In this document: one piece after another, positions 17,692 to 27,173 of the stretch
Numbering within the stretch: the first letter of the stretch is position 1
Layout: every line of letters begins with the position of its first letter
Assembly (NCBI RefSeq): GCF_002487355.1
Contig: NZ_NTMG01000060.1
Coordinates: forward strand, 1-64,000
Reading direction: 5' to 3'
From: Candidatus Methanoperedens sp. BLZ2
GTDB lineage: Archaea > Halobacteriota > Methanosarcinia > Methanosarcinales > Methanoperedenaceae
Length of the DNA: 64,000 bases
Made by a program: the position numbers and the translations under genes
Notes under the pieces: model-generated
Told to the model about the DNA's origin: nothing
What the model saw: only the letters and a program-made list of their open reading frames with translations
Databases searched by the model: none

Positions 17692-18672
17692 ATGAAAACC
17701 GCAGTATATTACAACAATAACGATATCAGGATAGAGGAAAGACCAAAACCTGAAATTAAAAGCGGGGAAATACTTGTAAAGGTCAAAGCCTCAGGAATTT
17801 GCGGGACTGACCTGATGGAATGGTACAGGATCAAGAAAGCCCCGCGGGTGCTTGGCCATGAGATGACAGGCGAAATAGTCGGATCAAAGTCTGATAAATT
17901 CAAAGTCGGACAGCGAGTTTTCGTAAGCCATCATGTCCCATGCAACGAATGTAAGTATTGTATTTCGGGAAATCATACTGCCTGCGAAACGCTGCATAAA
18001 GGTAATTACGACCCGGGCGGATTCAGTGAATTTGTCAGGATACCGGAAATCAATGTGAATAGCGGAACTTACCTTCTTCCTGACAATATCTCTTATGAGG
18101 AAGGGACGATGATCGAGCCTCTTGCATGTGTTGTAAGGGCACAGAGAATTATCGATGTCAGAGCTGGCCAGACCGTTCTTGTCATGGGTTCCGGGATTTC
18201 CGGCCTGTTGAATATTGCTATGGCAAAATTAAAAAATGCAAGGGTCATTGCGACGGATATCAATAATTACAGGCTGAGAAAAGCAGGTGAATTCGGGGCA
18301 GATGAGGTTTTTAATGCCAGTGAAGAACTGGATCTGAAAGCTGACAGGATAATCATGTGTACAGGAGCAATGTCTGCTTTTGAAGCAGCATTCCGGTACA
18401 TTGATAAGAAAGGGGTAATTATGCTCTTTGCCATCCCGAATAAAAACCTCTCGATACCGGTAGAAGATTTCTGGAGAAATGAATTGAGCATTGTATCCAG
18501 CTATGGCGCAGCGCCTGTTGATCTTGAAGAAGCGCTTGCATTGATCAAAGATAAAAAGATCAATGTCAGGGACATGATAACTGACAGGGTAAGATTGGAG
18601 GATATCCAGAAGGGATTTAAAATAGCAGGAGAGGCAAGGGAATCTTTGAAGGTTATTGTTGTGCCAGAATGA
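17692..18672 (+). CDS. zinc-dependent alcohol/polyol dehydrogenase (MDR family)
   Basis: 326 residues from ATG 17692, chosen over an upstream frame because family proteins begin MKTAVYY. Catalytic zinc site: Cys in GICGTDL and GHE. Structural zinc site: CNECKYCISGNHTAC. Rossmann motif: GSGISGLLNI. It belongs with threonine/sorbitol-type MDR dehydrogenases oxidising a secondary alcohol with NAD(P). The substrate cannot be told. It lies just after the MITE and downstream of the LsrF-like gene, so a shared sugar pathway is possible but unproven. Confidence 0.82.
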   Translation: MKTAVYYNNNDIRIEERPKPEIKSGEILVKVKASGICGTDLMEWYRIKKAPRVLGHEMTGEIVGSKSDKFKVGQRVFVSHHVPCNECKYCISGNHTACETLHKGNYDPGGFSEFVRIPEINVNSGTYLLPDNISYEEGTMIEPLACVVRAQRIIDVRAGQTVLVMGSGISGLLNIAMAKLKNARVIATDINNYRLRKAGEFGADEVFNASEELDLKADRIIMCTGAMSAFEAAFRYIDKKGVIMLFAIPNKNLSIPVEDFWRNELSIVSSYGAAPVDLEEALALIKDKKINVRDMITDRVRLEDIQKGFKIAGEARESLKVIVVPE

Positions 18673-18711
18673 GAGTTATTTGTAGAATTAAATATGCATA
18701 ATTTAGGTACC

Positions 18712-20469
18712 TTATTCATTAAAAAACTTTAGCAATTTCTCTACTGGCCAGCAGTTTATAATGTCTTCTTTTTCAGCCCAGCCGCGGCGCGCCTGAGAAA
18801 TGCCGTATTCTATATAATGTAATTGGGAAGGGATGTGGGAATCCGTATTGATAATCATCTTCACCCCTTCTTCCCTGGCTCTTTTAATGTAGACATCCTT
18901 CATGTCCAGCCGCTCTGGATAGGAATTTATTTCCAGGGCAGTTTTCGTTCCTCTTGCCGCCTCCAGGATTTTTTCCACGTCAATCTGGTATTCTTCGCGC
19001 TTCATGATCAGCCTTCCGGTGGGATGAGAAATGATGTCCACATGGGGATTTTCCATTGCCTTAATAATCCGCCCTGTCATCTTTTCCACAGGCATCTTGA
19101 ATTTGGAATGGACGCCAGCAATCACGTAATCGAGTCCTGCTAAAACTTTATCGTCGATATCGATGGACCCGTCCTGCATAATGTTGGCTTCACAGCCGCT
19201 CAATATCCTGAATTTTGATTGTTTACCAGAGCCCTGGCTCAGGCGAGAATTAATTTTCTCTATTTCAGAAATATGGTGAAGCAATTGTTTCTCGTCTAAA
19301 CCATGTTCTATCTTCAAAGCTTTGGTATGCTCGGAAATACCGATATACTCGTAGCCAAAATCCATGGCAGCCAGTGCTGCCTCTTCAATCGGGGTGCCAT
19401 CGCTTTCCTGCCACCGCGAATGATAATGCAAATCTCCTTTGATATCCTTATAATCAATAAGCTTCGGTAAACCATCGGGTTTGCCTTGAGCCTCGCGAAT
19501 TGCTGCTTCGATTTCTCCCGTGTTTTCCCGCAATTCCGGCGCCATCCAGTTCATGCCCAAAACCTTGTACACTTCTTCCTCATCTTCTCCCGCCACCATC
19601 TCTTGCCCTTTAAAAACGCCATATTCATTTAACTTTAATCCCTTTTCAATGGCGATCTTGCGCAAATGTATGTTATGTTCTCTGGAACCGGTAAAATACT
19701 GCAAAGCAGAACCGTAGCTCTTTCTGGGAATAACCCTGATATCCATATCGAATCCCTGGCTCATATGCACAGATGCCCTGGTAGCGCCTTTCCCCCACAC
19801 CCTGACCACGCCGGGCATTGAAACAAAAAGATCCATTACTTTCTCCGGATTTTCAGAAATGGCCAAAAAATCCAGATCGCCGATAGTGTCTTTCATTCTT
19901 CTCACCGAACCGCCCATAGACAACTTTTCAACTTCTTTCAACTTTTCCAGTTTCGCGAATACTTCTCTGGCTGTGGGCAATATTTCTCCCAGGAGAAATC
20001 TGCCCTTCTCTCTTTTCAGGAACGCGATACCTTCCAGGATGTTTTTTTCTGTTTTTTCCCCGAAACCGGGTAATTTCCTTATTTTACCTTCTTCTGCCGC
20101 TTTCTCCAGTTCGTCCAGGTTTTTGATACCCAGCTCTTCATAGATTATCTTAACCTTTCTCGGCCCCACGCCTTCCACGGCAGTCAGGGCTTCGACGCTA
20201 GATGGTATTTTCTTTTTAAAATCCTCATAATATTTTATTTTACCAGTCTTGAGGTATTCTTCAATTTTTTGAGCGATGCTTTCGCCAACACCCGGGATTT
20301 TTTTTAGCCCTTTAAACCCCTCCTCCTTATACAAATCCTCTACATCGCGATTGAATGTCTCAAGTCCCAGGCCTGCTTTATTATAAGCCCGGGGCTTGAA
20401 AGCCACACCTTCCATTTCTAAATATTCGGCAATTTCGTACAATATTCTGGCTATTTCCTGGTTCTTCAT
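18712..20469 (-). CDS. polX: family X DNA polymerase with PHP domain (PolX)
   Basis: 585 residues. N-terminal helix-hairpin-helix lyase-like part (IPGVGESIA, VEGVGPRKV). Polymerase nucleotidyl-transfer core with GGSVRR (186-191), the metal-binding GDLD (Asp198, Asp200) and a further Asp in DMDIRV. A C-terminal PHP phosphoesterase domain starts at DLHYHS (346-351) with later HEH-, HSK- and DSH-type metal motifs. Such PolX enzymes fill short gaps and trim 3' ends in base excision repair. It is near the uracil-DNA glycosylase gene, divergently placed, which suits a repair neighbourhood. Confidence 0.9.
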   Translation of the reverse strand: MKNQEIARILYEIAEYLEMEGVAFKPRAYNKAGLGLETFNRDVEDLYKEEGFKGLKKIPGVGESIAQKIEEYLKTGKIKYYEDFKKKIPSSVEALTAVEGVGPRKVKIIYEELGIKNLDELEKAAEEGKIRKLPGFGEKTEKNILEGIAFLKREKGRFLLGEILPTAREVFAKLEKLKEVEKLSMGGSVRRMKDTIGDLDFLAISENPEKVMDLFVSMPGVVRVWGKGATRASVHMSQGFDMDIRVIPRKSYGSALQYFTGSREHNIHLRKIAIEKGLKLNEYGVFKGQEMVAGEDEEEVYKVLGMNWMAPELRENTGEIEAAIREAQGKPDGLPKLIDYKDIKGDLHYHSRWQESDGTPIEEAALAAMDFGYEYIGISEHTKALKIEHGLDEKQLLHHISEIEKINSRLSQGSGKQSKFRILSGCEANIMQDGSIDIDDKVLAGLDYVIAGVHSKFKMPVEKMTGRIIKAMENPHVDIISHPTGRLIMKREEYQIDVEKILEAARGTKTALEINSYPERLDMKDVYIKRAREEGVKMIINTDSHIPSQLHYIEYGISQARRGWAEKEDIINCWPVEKLLKFFNE

Positions 20470-20650
20470 ATTTTTTTAAAAAATCTACGATATAGCGTGT
20501 AATCTCAAGGCGCCGTTGTTGCTCCTATTGCTTCGTAGAGGCAAACAAGCTCAATGTACTTCATACTCTCACCAGGTATATATCTTAGCTCTGTATAAAT
20601 AAAACCATGCTAATCATAACAGGGAGGATAACAGCAGGAATTTGAAGATC

Positions 20651-21238
20651 ATGTCAAATCAGGAACTTATGGACGAGATAGTTAGTGAGGTGCGGGTCTG
20701 CAGGAAATGCCGCCTCTGGCAGTACGCAAGAAACCCGGTTCCCGGAGAGGGAAACCTTGAAGCCTCCCTTATGCTAATAGGCGAGGCGCCGGGATACAGG
20801 GAAGACCTGGCAGGAAGACCTTTTGTTGGGAACGCGGGAAAGCTCCTAGACAGGCTTATCTCAGGCATCAATCTCAGGAGGGAAGAGGTCTATATCAGTA
20901 ACATCGTCAAGCACAGGCCTCCAAAGAACAGGGAGCCAAAAACGGACGAAGTTGAGGCATGCACTGCATATCTTGATAGACAGATACAGGTAATAAGGCC
21001 CAGGGTTATCGCAACGCTGGGAAAGCATTCAACAAAATATATTCTTTCAAAGGTGAACATAGAGGTCAGGGGATTGACCGCAGTTAGAGGACTGGCTTAT
21101 AAAGAGAAACTTCTTGGCCTGCCTGTCACTGTAATACCTACCTTCCATCCTGCCGCAGTGCTCTACAATCTTGCGTACAGGTCAGGCCTGGAAGAAGATT
21201 TTCAGAAGATAAGGAAAGAACTTGAGAAGAAGACGTAA
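20651..21238 (+). CDS. udg: uracil-DNA glycosylase, family 4 (Fe-S)
   Basis: 195 residues from ATG 20651 (an in-frame TTG at 20642 is an alternative). CRKCRLW (Cys17, Cys20) starts the Fe-S ligand set, and the catalytic GEAPGYREDLAGRPFVGNAG and C-terminal TFHPAAVLYN motifs are clear. It removes uracil arising from cytosine deamination. Divergent from polX with 180 nt between starts. Confidence 0.92.
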   Translation: MSNQELMDEIVSEVRVCRKCRLWQYARNPVPGEGNLEASLMLIGEAPGYREDLAGRPFVGNAGKLLDRLISGINLRREEVYISNIVKHRPPKNREPKTDEVEACTAYLDRQIQVIRPRVIATLGKHSTKYILSKVNIEVRGLTAVRGLAYKEKLLGLPVTVIPTFHPAAVLYNLAYRSGLEEDFQKIRKELEKKT

Positions 21239-21319
21239 TATCATTGACAGTAAAAAATCATGCTTCTCGATTCAATAATGAACAAGAGTTCATAGCCGAC
21301 TTTGCGCCCTTTGCGGTGT

Positions 21320-21754
21320 CTAAATATTAAACAATTTCTCTATTATTCCTTTGCAGGCCAGAAATCCGCCATCAAGATATATCGCCCCTATCACAGCTTC
21401 AAAAGTCTCTGCCAGCACATAAGGTTCCTCATCTGCTTTTTGTTTGCCCTCGCCTTTCCCTAATTTAAGGCATGCGCCGACCCCAAGCTTTTTACTGATC
21501 TCTGCAAGCCCTTCTTCCCGTTCAAGGCTCCTCTTCCTGCTTGTTATCTCCCCTCTTGAATTAACGCCGCTTTTGATCAAAAGATCGATCAAAACAGTTT
21601 TCAGGACAGCGTCACCCAGTGTCCGGTAAATTTCCTGGTCCTCACACTCGATATTTTGCTGTTTTTGTTCAAGAGCATAGGCTTTACGCGTAAGGGCGCG
21701 GTTAATGAAATATTTATCTTTGAATTTATAACCAAGATTATCTTCGATAGTCAT
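21320..21754 (-). CDS. rnc: ribonuclease III domain protein
   Basis: 144 residues, a single RNase III catalytic domain with no double-stranded RNA binding domain. The signature appears as RTLGDAVLKTVLIDLLI and AETFEAVIGAIYLDGG, with acidic residues placed for metal binding. Archaeal stand-alone domains of this size may cut structured RNA as dimers. The first-helix signature is slightly degenerate (TLGDAV instead of FLGDAV). Lies 34 nt downstream of the histone gene on the same strand. Confidence 0.8.
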   Translation of the reverse strand: MTIEDNLGYKFKDKYFINRALTRKAYALEQKQQNIECEDQEIYRTLGDAVLKTVLIDLLIKSGVNSRGEITSRKRSLEREEGLAEISKKLGVGACLKLGKGEGKQKADEEPYVLAETFEAVIGAIYLDGGFLACKGIIEKLFNI

Positions 21755-21788
21755 ACAAAAACATAATAAAAAATGAAAAAAAGTAAAT

Positions 21789-22031
21789 TTATGTGGTGAA
21801 GCTCGGTTTCTTCAATCTTGCAACAGCAAGCCTGATATCTTCTTCTTTGACAGTTGTTCTCTTTGCATGTTTTGCAAGGGTTATGGCTTCACGCGAAATT
21901 TCTATGCCATATTCCTCAAGGACTTTTGCAAGCTCAACGCCTGCGTCTTCTGCTACCCTGTCTGCTCCTGCTTTTCTAATTATTCGCTCTACCGGTGCAA
22001 GTGGAAGTATTGGTTGTACTTGATTAGACAT
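21789..22031 (-). CDS. archaeal histone
   Basis: 80 residues with the histone fold: LPLAPVERIIRKAGADRVAEDAG, then LEEYGIEISREAITLAKHAKRTTVKEEDIRLAVARL. A short variable N-terminus precedes it and there is almost no C-terminal tail. It wraps DNA in tetramers or extended hypernucleosomes. Its own AT-rich upstream region and GAG-type ribosome binding site are present. RNase III follows closely. Confidence 0.95.
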   Translation of the reverse strand: MSNQVQPILPLAPVERIIRKAGADRVAEDAGVELAKVLEEYGIEISREAITLAKHAKRTTVKEEDIRLAVARLKKPSFTT

Positions 22032-22195
22032 TTATTTTCTCCTTATTGAATTAAAATTTTGGGTAGCTATTATAGACAATAAAGATATATATAGTTTTTT
22101 AAATCAATATGGGGAATCCAAAATAATCAATGAAATAATAAACCGCAGATAAATGCAGATAAATGCAGATACAGTTATAAAATCTGTTATGTAAA

Positions 22196-22254
22196 ATCTT
22201 ATCCACAATCTTATCCACAATCTTATCTACAGTCTTATCTACAGTCTTATTACA
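22196..22254. repeat. five 12-bp tandem repeats at the 3' end of orc1
   Basis: Units ATCTTATCCACA (twice), ATCTTATCTACA, GTCTTATCTACA and a partial fifth run head to tail, the last overlapping the orc1/cdc6 stop. The first two contain TTATCCACA. A second short direct repeat (GCAGATAAAT units) lies just left at 22145-22170. Tandem repeats beside an initiator gene suggest protein binding or replication slippage. Confidence 0.75.
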
Positions 22255-23356
22255 ATCTCACTCTTACTTCTTCGGGTTTGAATCGAAGTGTGACAATGCG
22301 GCTTCTCCCGCGCGCCCCCTTACCTGTAAAATCAGTATCTATAAGCTTAAAAGAGCCAAGCTTGTTCAGCAATTCATAAAACCTCGTGTATCCAAGCGAA
22401 GTCTTCTGGTGGAATTTTTCATAAAGGTCGCCTGAATTGGATTGAGGAGAATCCGCTATTAATCCAAGGAGTATTTTTTCATCCTTTTTCAAAGTACGCA
22501 TCATATAGGAAAGATGCACAAGCCGGGATTTCTCATATGCTGACTCCACATCTTCCAGGGCAATTGTTTTACTTGCTCGCTTTTCCGAATTGAGCCCTGA
22601 GCGCTTTAATAAGTCAATACCCACGCGCAGATCACCAAGTGCGAAAGTGTGCTTTGTTATGTTTTCAAGAACATTTGCGTCAAGCACATCAGGATAAAAC
22701 CCTAACTTTACGCGGTTTGACAGGATATCGCGTATCTCATCGATCGAATATGGCGGGAATTTCACTTCTTCGGGCAGGAACACAGATTCAACTTTGGGGT
22801 CAAGTATATGGGGAACACCCGTGTCGCTGAGTATTGCAATAACCCCCATTCGCGCGCCCGGGTGTGTTTCATGAGCCCTCAGAAGTGAGTACAGGACATC
22901 ATTGACCTCGGTGTCATAGAACAGGTAATTCATATCATCAAGCGCTACGACGAGAACTTTTTCATGCTCAACTATATATTTTGCAACATCGCCGAATATT
23001 TTCTTAAAAGAGGCGCCCGATGCTGGCGGCGCGTAACCGATGAGTTTCTTGAATATCTGTGAAAATACAGCGTACCGTGTTGAATTGACCTGGCAATTAA
23101 CGAGCACCGGCACCAGCTTTTCAGAATGTTTTTCGATCTCCTCGAATACCTTTTGAACTGCTGTTGTTTTTCCTGTCCCTGGAGCGCCTATACAGAGACT
23201 ATTAAGGGGACGACCTCCGCCCAGGGCAGGCCGGATGCAATGCATCAGGGATGAAAGTTGTGTATCCCTGTGAAGGAAATGCTCAGGGATATGGTCAAGT
23301 TCAAATAATTCGCTGTCTTTGAAAAGTGTCTGGTCCCAGGAGAGAAGCTCTTTCAT
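22250..23356 (-). CDS. cdc6: Orc1/Cdc6 replication initiator
   Basis: 368 residues. AAA+ ATPase with Walker A GAPGTGKTTAVQ near residue 58, Walker B VVALDDMNYL, sensor region VIAILSDTG, and a C-terminal winged helix (about 285-368). It binds origin DNA and recruits MCM. The length is slightly short but complete. No convincing origin recognition boxes are visible in the 160 nt upstream, so an origin here is possible but unproven. Confidence 0.9.
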   Translation of the reverse strand: MKELLSWDQTLFKDSELFELDHIPEHFLHRDTQLSSLMHCIRPALGGGRPLNSLCIGAPGTGKTTAVQKVFEEIEKHSEKLVPVLVNCQVNSTRYAVFSQIFKKLIGYAPPASGASFKKIFGDVAKYIVEHEKVLVVALDDMNYLFYDTEVNDVLYSLLRAHETHPGARMGVIAILSDTGVPHILDPKVESVFLPEEVKFPPYSIDEIRDILSNRVKLGFYPDVLDANVLENITKHTFALGDLRVGIDLLKRSGLNSEKRASKTIALEDVESAYEKSRLVHLSYMMRTLKKDEKILLGLIADSPQSNSGDLYEKFHQKTSLGYTRFYELLNKLGSFKLIDTDFTGKGARGRSRIVTLRFKPEEVRVRL

Positions 23357-23517
23357 TGTGACATTACTTTCACACAGCTTACGATAAGCTTTTCGAGAAA
23401 ATAAGGATTTAACTATTGTCTGAAATTAAATCATCCTTTGCCAGTGATAGCCAGTATCAATCTGAATAAGGAGCCAGCTTATGAGCCAGTGGGCGCCCTG
23501 TAAGAGACGAGATTTCA

Positions 23518-23688
23518 TTAGACGATTGCGGAAATTTTGGTTTCATCAATTTTGCGTGATGTTTTCATGGCTTTATCAACAGCATGGGGTGAGGCACTTA
23601 CAAATAATTCCGAAGGCTTCACGTCTGGTTCTGTTTCGAGTATTATTTTCTTATTTTCTTGATTTGAAAGCAAAAGCTCACTCCCCAT
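23518..23688 (-). CDS. short hypothetical protein
   Basis: 56 residues, unrecognised. Its ATG overlaps the last codons of the sugar dehydrogenase gene by 11 nt, so coupled translation is possible. The middle segment (EPDVKPSELFVSASPHAVDKA) is not low-complexity and could be a truncated N-terminus of a larger family. Beyond it, 23357-23517 holds nothing I can name. Confidence 0.3.
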   Translation of the reverse strand: MGSELLLSNQENKKIILETEPDVKPSELFVSASPHAVDKAMKTSRKIDETKISAIV

Positions 23689-24838
23689 AAAATATCCTGT
23701 AAATCTTTCCTGCGTTATCATCGCTTACAAAAAGCGAACCGTCATCTGCAACGATAATATCCACAGGTCTTCCCAGCACATTGGAGTCATTGAGCCAACC
23801 AGTAGCGAAATCTTTCACCGAATAATCATTCATGTCTATGCTGATGATTTTATAGCCTGTCGGAACTTTGCGGTTCCATGAGCCGTGAAAAGCTACGAAA
23901 AGATCACCCCTGTATTCCTGCGGGAAATTATCGCCATAGTAGAAAGCAAGCCCCAGGGGCGCAGAATGTGCCTGAAGGTCAATCAGGCTTTGAGTTTCAT
24001 ACGGCTCCATACAGGGATTCCTGATATACACATTCTTATCAAAATCAGTGTCATGGATATTCTTGCCATAACATATTGGCCAGCCATAATTTTTGCCTTC
24101 CCTGATAAGATTGACCTCATCAGGGGGCAGGTCATCTCCAAGATAGTCCCGGCCATTTTCAGTAGCATACATCTGTCCGGTTACCGGATGAATAACCATA
24201 CCCACGGCATTTCTCAAGCCTTTTGCGAAAACTTTGCAGTCTTTCCCTTCAAGAGTACATTTGAGGATTGCGGCTCTTCTTTCATTCTCCTCTATGCAGA
24301 CGTTGCATGATGAACCGATACTCACGAATAAACTGTTATTATGTATTTTCAGGGTTCTTGTGGAATGACCGCCTGCGGATAAATCGTCTATTAGAACCTC
24401 TATTATATCCCTGTCTGCGATCAAATTATTGTCATTATCTTTTACCCTGATAACCCTGTTCTCTTCGGCTATATAGAACCAGCCTTCATAGTAATCAATA
24501 CCATGCGGATTGTTGAGATTGTCGATGAATATTATTGTTTCATCGGATTTCTTGTCATTGTTCCTATCGGGAAGAGCGACAACTCTTCCCATCTTTGGAA
24601 CTGTGACAAATAATACTCCATCTTTCAATAGCATCATCCTTGTACCCGGATTCTGGCCGGGATATGATACTGGACTTCCACCCATATTTTCTGCAAAAGA
24701 ATCGATCCTGAACCCTTGAGGAAGTTCGATTTCGGGAAGAGTTTCGGATTTAACTGATGGTTTTATGCCATAATAAGAAATTGCAGCTATTAAAATCACG
24801 ATCAATGCAAATAAAATCAATAATAACTTTCTATTCAT
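23678..24838 (-). CDS. PQQ-dependent sugar/sorbosone dehydrogenase family beta-propeller, secreted
   Basis: 386 residues from ATG 24838, chosen because GGGGGAATG precedes it and a signal/anchor segment (LLLILFALIVILIAAISYYG) follows at once. The rest is a six-bladed soluble glucose dehydrogenase-like propeller with NPHGIDYYEGW, GHSTRTL, LRNAVGMVIHPVTG and APLGLAFYYG motifs. Such proteins oxidise aldoses or sorbosone with PQQ; archaeal members may use other cofactors or act as lectin-like binders. The extracellular location is inferred from the N-terminus. Confidence 0.8.
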   Translation of the reverse strand: MNRKLLLILFALIVILIAAISYYGIKPSVKSETLPEIELPQGFRIDSFAENMGGSPVSYPGQNPGTRMMLLKDGVLFVTVPKMGRVVALPDRNNDKKSDETIIFIDNLNNPHGIDYYEGWFYIAEENRVIRVKDNDNNLIADRDIIEVLIDDLSAGGHSTRTLKIHNNSLFVSIGSSCNVCIEENERRAAILKCTLEGKDCKVFAKGLRNAVGMVIHPVTGQMYATENGRDYLGDDLPPDEVNLIREGKNYGWPICYGKNIHDTDFDKNVYIRNPCMEPYETQSLIDLQAHSAPLGLAFYYGDNFPQEYRGDLFVAFHGSWNRKVPTGYKIISIDMNDYSVKDFATGWLNDSNVLGRPVDIIVADDGSLFVSDDNAGKIYRIFYGE

Positions 24839-25018
24839 ATTTTCATTCCCCCGCTGAAGTGCTATAGCATAGTTCATAAATGTCTGTAATTTTATGAACA
24901 ATTAGCCGCGTTCTAAATCGTTGTCCTGATTACTGTTTGCGTTTACGGTCATTTTCGAACTTCGCTATAATTACAACAATGACGCTTCAAAATATTAAAT
25001 TATTTGTTCCCTTAAAAT

Positions 25019-26224
25019 TTATTTCGAGAAAACCGCTTTCCTTACCGCTTCAATCGTCGCATCGATTTCCATGGGTCTGGGGCATACGGAAAGCACGTGT
25101 TCTGAGTCCTTGAGCAAATGCCCTGTCGTGACACATGCCACTATTTCATCTTTATCAATAACGCCAAGGTTCACAAGTTTCCGAAGGCCTGCGATGGATG
25201 AAGCACTTGCGGGTTCTACTCCTATCCCCTCAAGATACGCAAGTTCCTGCTGGGCGCTTATTATTTCCTCATCAGTCACGGTTTCGGCAGTTCCTCCGGA
25301 TTCCCGGATCGCCTTTAAGGCTTTTATTGAATTTACCGGATTTCCGATCCTGATAGCTGTTGCAATTGTTTCAGGGTGACCTTCAGGCGTTATTGCAGCA
25401 GAGTTATTCCTTATTGCCGTAACAACAGGGCTTGCACCTTGCGCCTGTATTCCGGTCATTTTCGGAACACTGTCAATGAGACCAAGATTCTTTAATTCCT
25501 TGAATCCTTTATAAATTGCAGTGATATTGCCTGCATTCCCGACCGGAAGCACAAGCCTGTCAGGCGCTTTCCATCCAAGCTGGTCTGCGATCTCAAAAGC
25601 TATTGTCTTTTGTCCCTCAAGACGATACGGATTAACAGAATTTAAAAGATAGAATCCTTCCCTGTCGCAAAGGTCTCGCACAAGTTTTAGCGCATCATCA
25701 AAATTTCCACGGATGCTCAACACTTTTGCGCCATGCATGAGTGCCTGGGCAAGTTTTCCCAGGGCGACTTTACCTGAGGGAAGAAGAACCACGGCGGGAA
25801 CGCCTGCCCTTGCCCCGTACACAGCTAAAGATGCGGACGTATTCCCGGTAGATGCACAGGCAACCGTTTTCATACCAAGTTCAATGGCTTTGGTAACACC
25901 AACTGTCATCCCCCTGTCCTTGAATGAGCCTGTAGGGTTCATGCCTTCATGTTTGACATAAACATCCTTAAGTCCGATACTTTTTGCTATCCTGTCAACG
26001 CGATATAGCGGCGTTCCGCCTTCTTTAAGGGATACCGGGTCTATGCTTATCGGCAGCAAGGCGCGATACTTCCAGACAGAAAGCGGGCCTTTCAAATCGT
26101 TTTTAGTAATATTGATTTGCGAATAATCGTAAATAACGTCGAGCAGACCACCGCAGGTACAGGTATAGATGACTTCCTTTGCGGAATATTTCTTGTGACA
26201 TTGAATGCACTCAAGGTGGTACAT
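25019..26224 (-). CDS. thrC: threonine synthase
   Basis: 401 residues. An N-terminal zinc ribbon (Cys6, Cys9, Cys22, Cys24) precedes a fold type II PLP domain with the lysine motif GSFKDRGM (Lys102) and the glycine-rich LPVGNAGNITA phosphate loop. It converts O-phosphohomoserine to threonine. A single gene with its own flanks. The N-terminal ribbon is typical of archaeal ThrC. Confidence 0.93.
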   Translation of the reverse strand: MYHLECIQCHKKYSAKEVIYTCTCGGLLDVIYDYSQINITKNDLKGPLSVWKYRALLPISIDPVSLKEGGTPLYRVDRIAKSIGLKDVYVKHEGMNPTGSFKDRGMTVGVTKAIELGMKTVACASTGNTSASLAVYGARAGVPAVVLLPSGKVALGKLAQALMHGAKVLSIRGNFDDALKLVRDLCDREGFYLLNSVNPYRLEGQKTIAFEIADQLGWKAPDRLVLPVGNAGNITAIYKGFKELKNLGLIDSVPKMTGIQAQGASPVVTAIRNNSAAITPEGHPETIATAIRIGNPVNSIKALKAIRESGGTAETVTDEEIISAQQELAYLEGIGVEPASASSIAGLRKLVNLGVIDKDEIVACVTTGHLLKDSEHVLSVCPRPMEIDATIEAVRKAVFSK

Positions 26225-26293
26225 AAGGTACTCAATAGAATTTATAGGCTTATAGATTACTCTCTTATGTCTTGAATTAATTAAAAAATGTTG

Positions 26294-26950
26294 TTATATG
26301 TCTGATTGTAGATAAAATAAATAATATAGTCTTCTATTGTCTCTGCTATTGTCAGGCAACATAAACTGAAAAGAATAAGTTTCATTATTTTTACCGGAAT
26401 TGGCTACCTGAACAACAAATACCGGATCTCCATTAATATCTGTAAGTAATGCTTCCCTGGAATAATGCCCCATACCATCCAACATGTAAATTGATGGTAC
26501 ATCAGCAAGCAAAGCTCCTGAATAAGGTATCCGGTAATTAGAAGAATTTGTGAATGTATTTGAACCTGAATCGTCGCCCATACCTGTTATTTCATCAATG
26601 GATGCAATATTACCTGCTTTCAATCCTGAAAGGTCAGGAGGTGAAGGTGAAGTAGTTATGATCAGATAATCGCCCTTATGTACGGTTATACCCGGAAAAA
26701 TATGTTGAAGAGCCTTATTATTTTTCATATCAAAATTCTCGATCGTCATCGAATTATTTGTTATCATACCATAAAATCCCAGCCAGTGTTCCGTATATGA
26801 ATTCACGGTAAAATCGTTCCATGTTATATATCCACCATTGGCCTGTACAGCTGATTCACCTGCTGAAATTGATATACAAATAATTACTGTCAGTATTATA
26901 TTTATTCTTAAATTTTTAAATGTTTTTATTGGCAAACCTGTCAATGTCAC
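26294..26950 (-). CDS. secreted protein with a recurring YGN-type domain
   Basis: 218 residues. An N-terminal hydrophobic segment (about 15-33) followed by VQANGGYITW indicates export. The mature part, GGYIT..., WLGFYGMIT.NSMTIE..., ending in YYLFYLQSD, shares its start and end pattern with 44787-45500 and with the C-terminus of 45672-47417. I know this only as a repeated domain of archaeal secreted proteins without function. Asn/Ser/Thr-rich, so glycosylation is plausible. Confidence 0.55.
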   Translation of the reverse strand: MTLTGLPIKTFKNLRINIILTVIICISISAGESAVQANGGYITWNDFTVNSYTEHWLGFYGMITNNSMTIENFDMKNNKALQHIFPGITVHKGDYLIITTSPSPPDLSGLKAGNIASIDEITGMGDDSGSNTFTNSSNYRIPYSGALLADVPSIYMLDGMGHYSREALLTDINGDPVFVVQVANSGKNNETYSFQFMLPDNSRDNRRLYYLFYLQSDI

Positions 26951-27173
26951 TCCATCTTATATATTTACACACCTTTTCACACACTTATTTTCCAAACCTG
27001 TATGCTTAGCAGAGTTATATTAATAAAATGCATACAAGATATATAATATTATTCATAGCCAATTATATAAGTATTATGGTTATAATGATTTTCAATAAAA
27101 AATAAAAAAACAATAACTCACTGGAACAGGATTTTCCGTTTCTTTTATGCCAACCCTGACTTTTACATCTTGT

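Noticed and set aside
22196-22219. True bacterial DnaA boxes / oriC
   Set aside because: The surrounding genes are archaeal and use Orc1/Cdc6; the match is two 9-mers inside a simple repeat. Kept only as a repeat.
22196-22254. Possible CRISPR array
   Set aside because: Units of 12 bp are directly adjacent with no spacers; simple tandem repeats.
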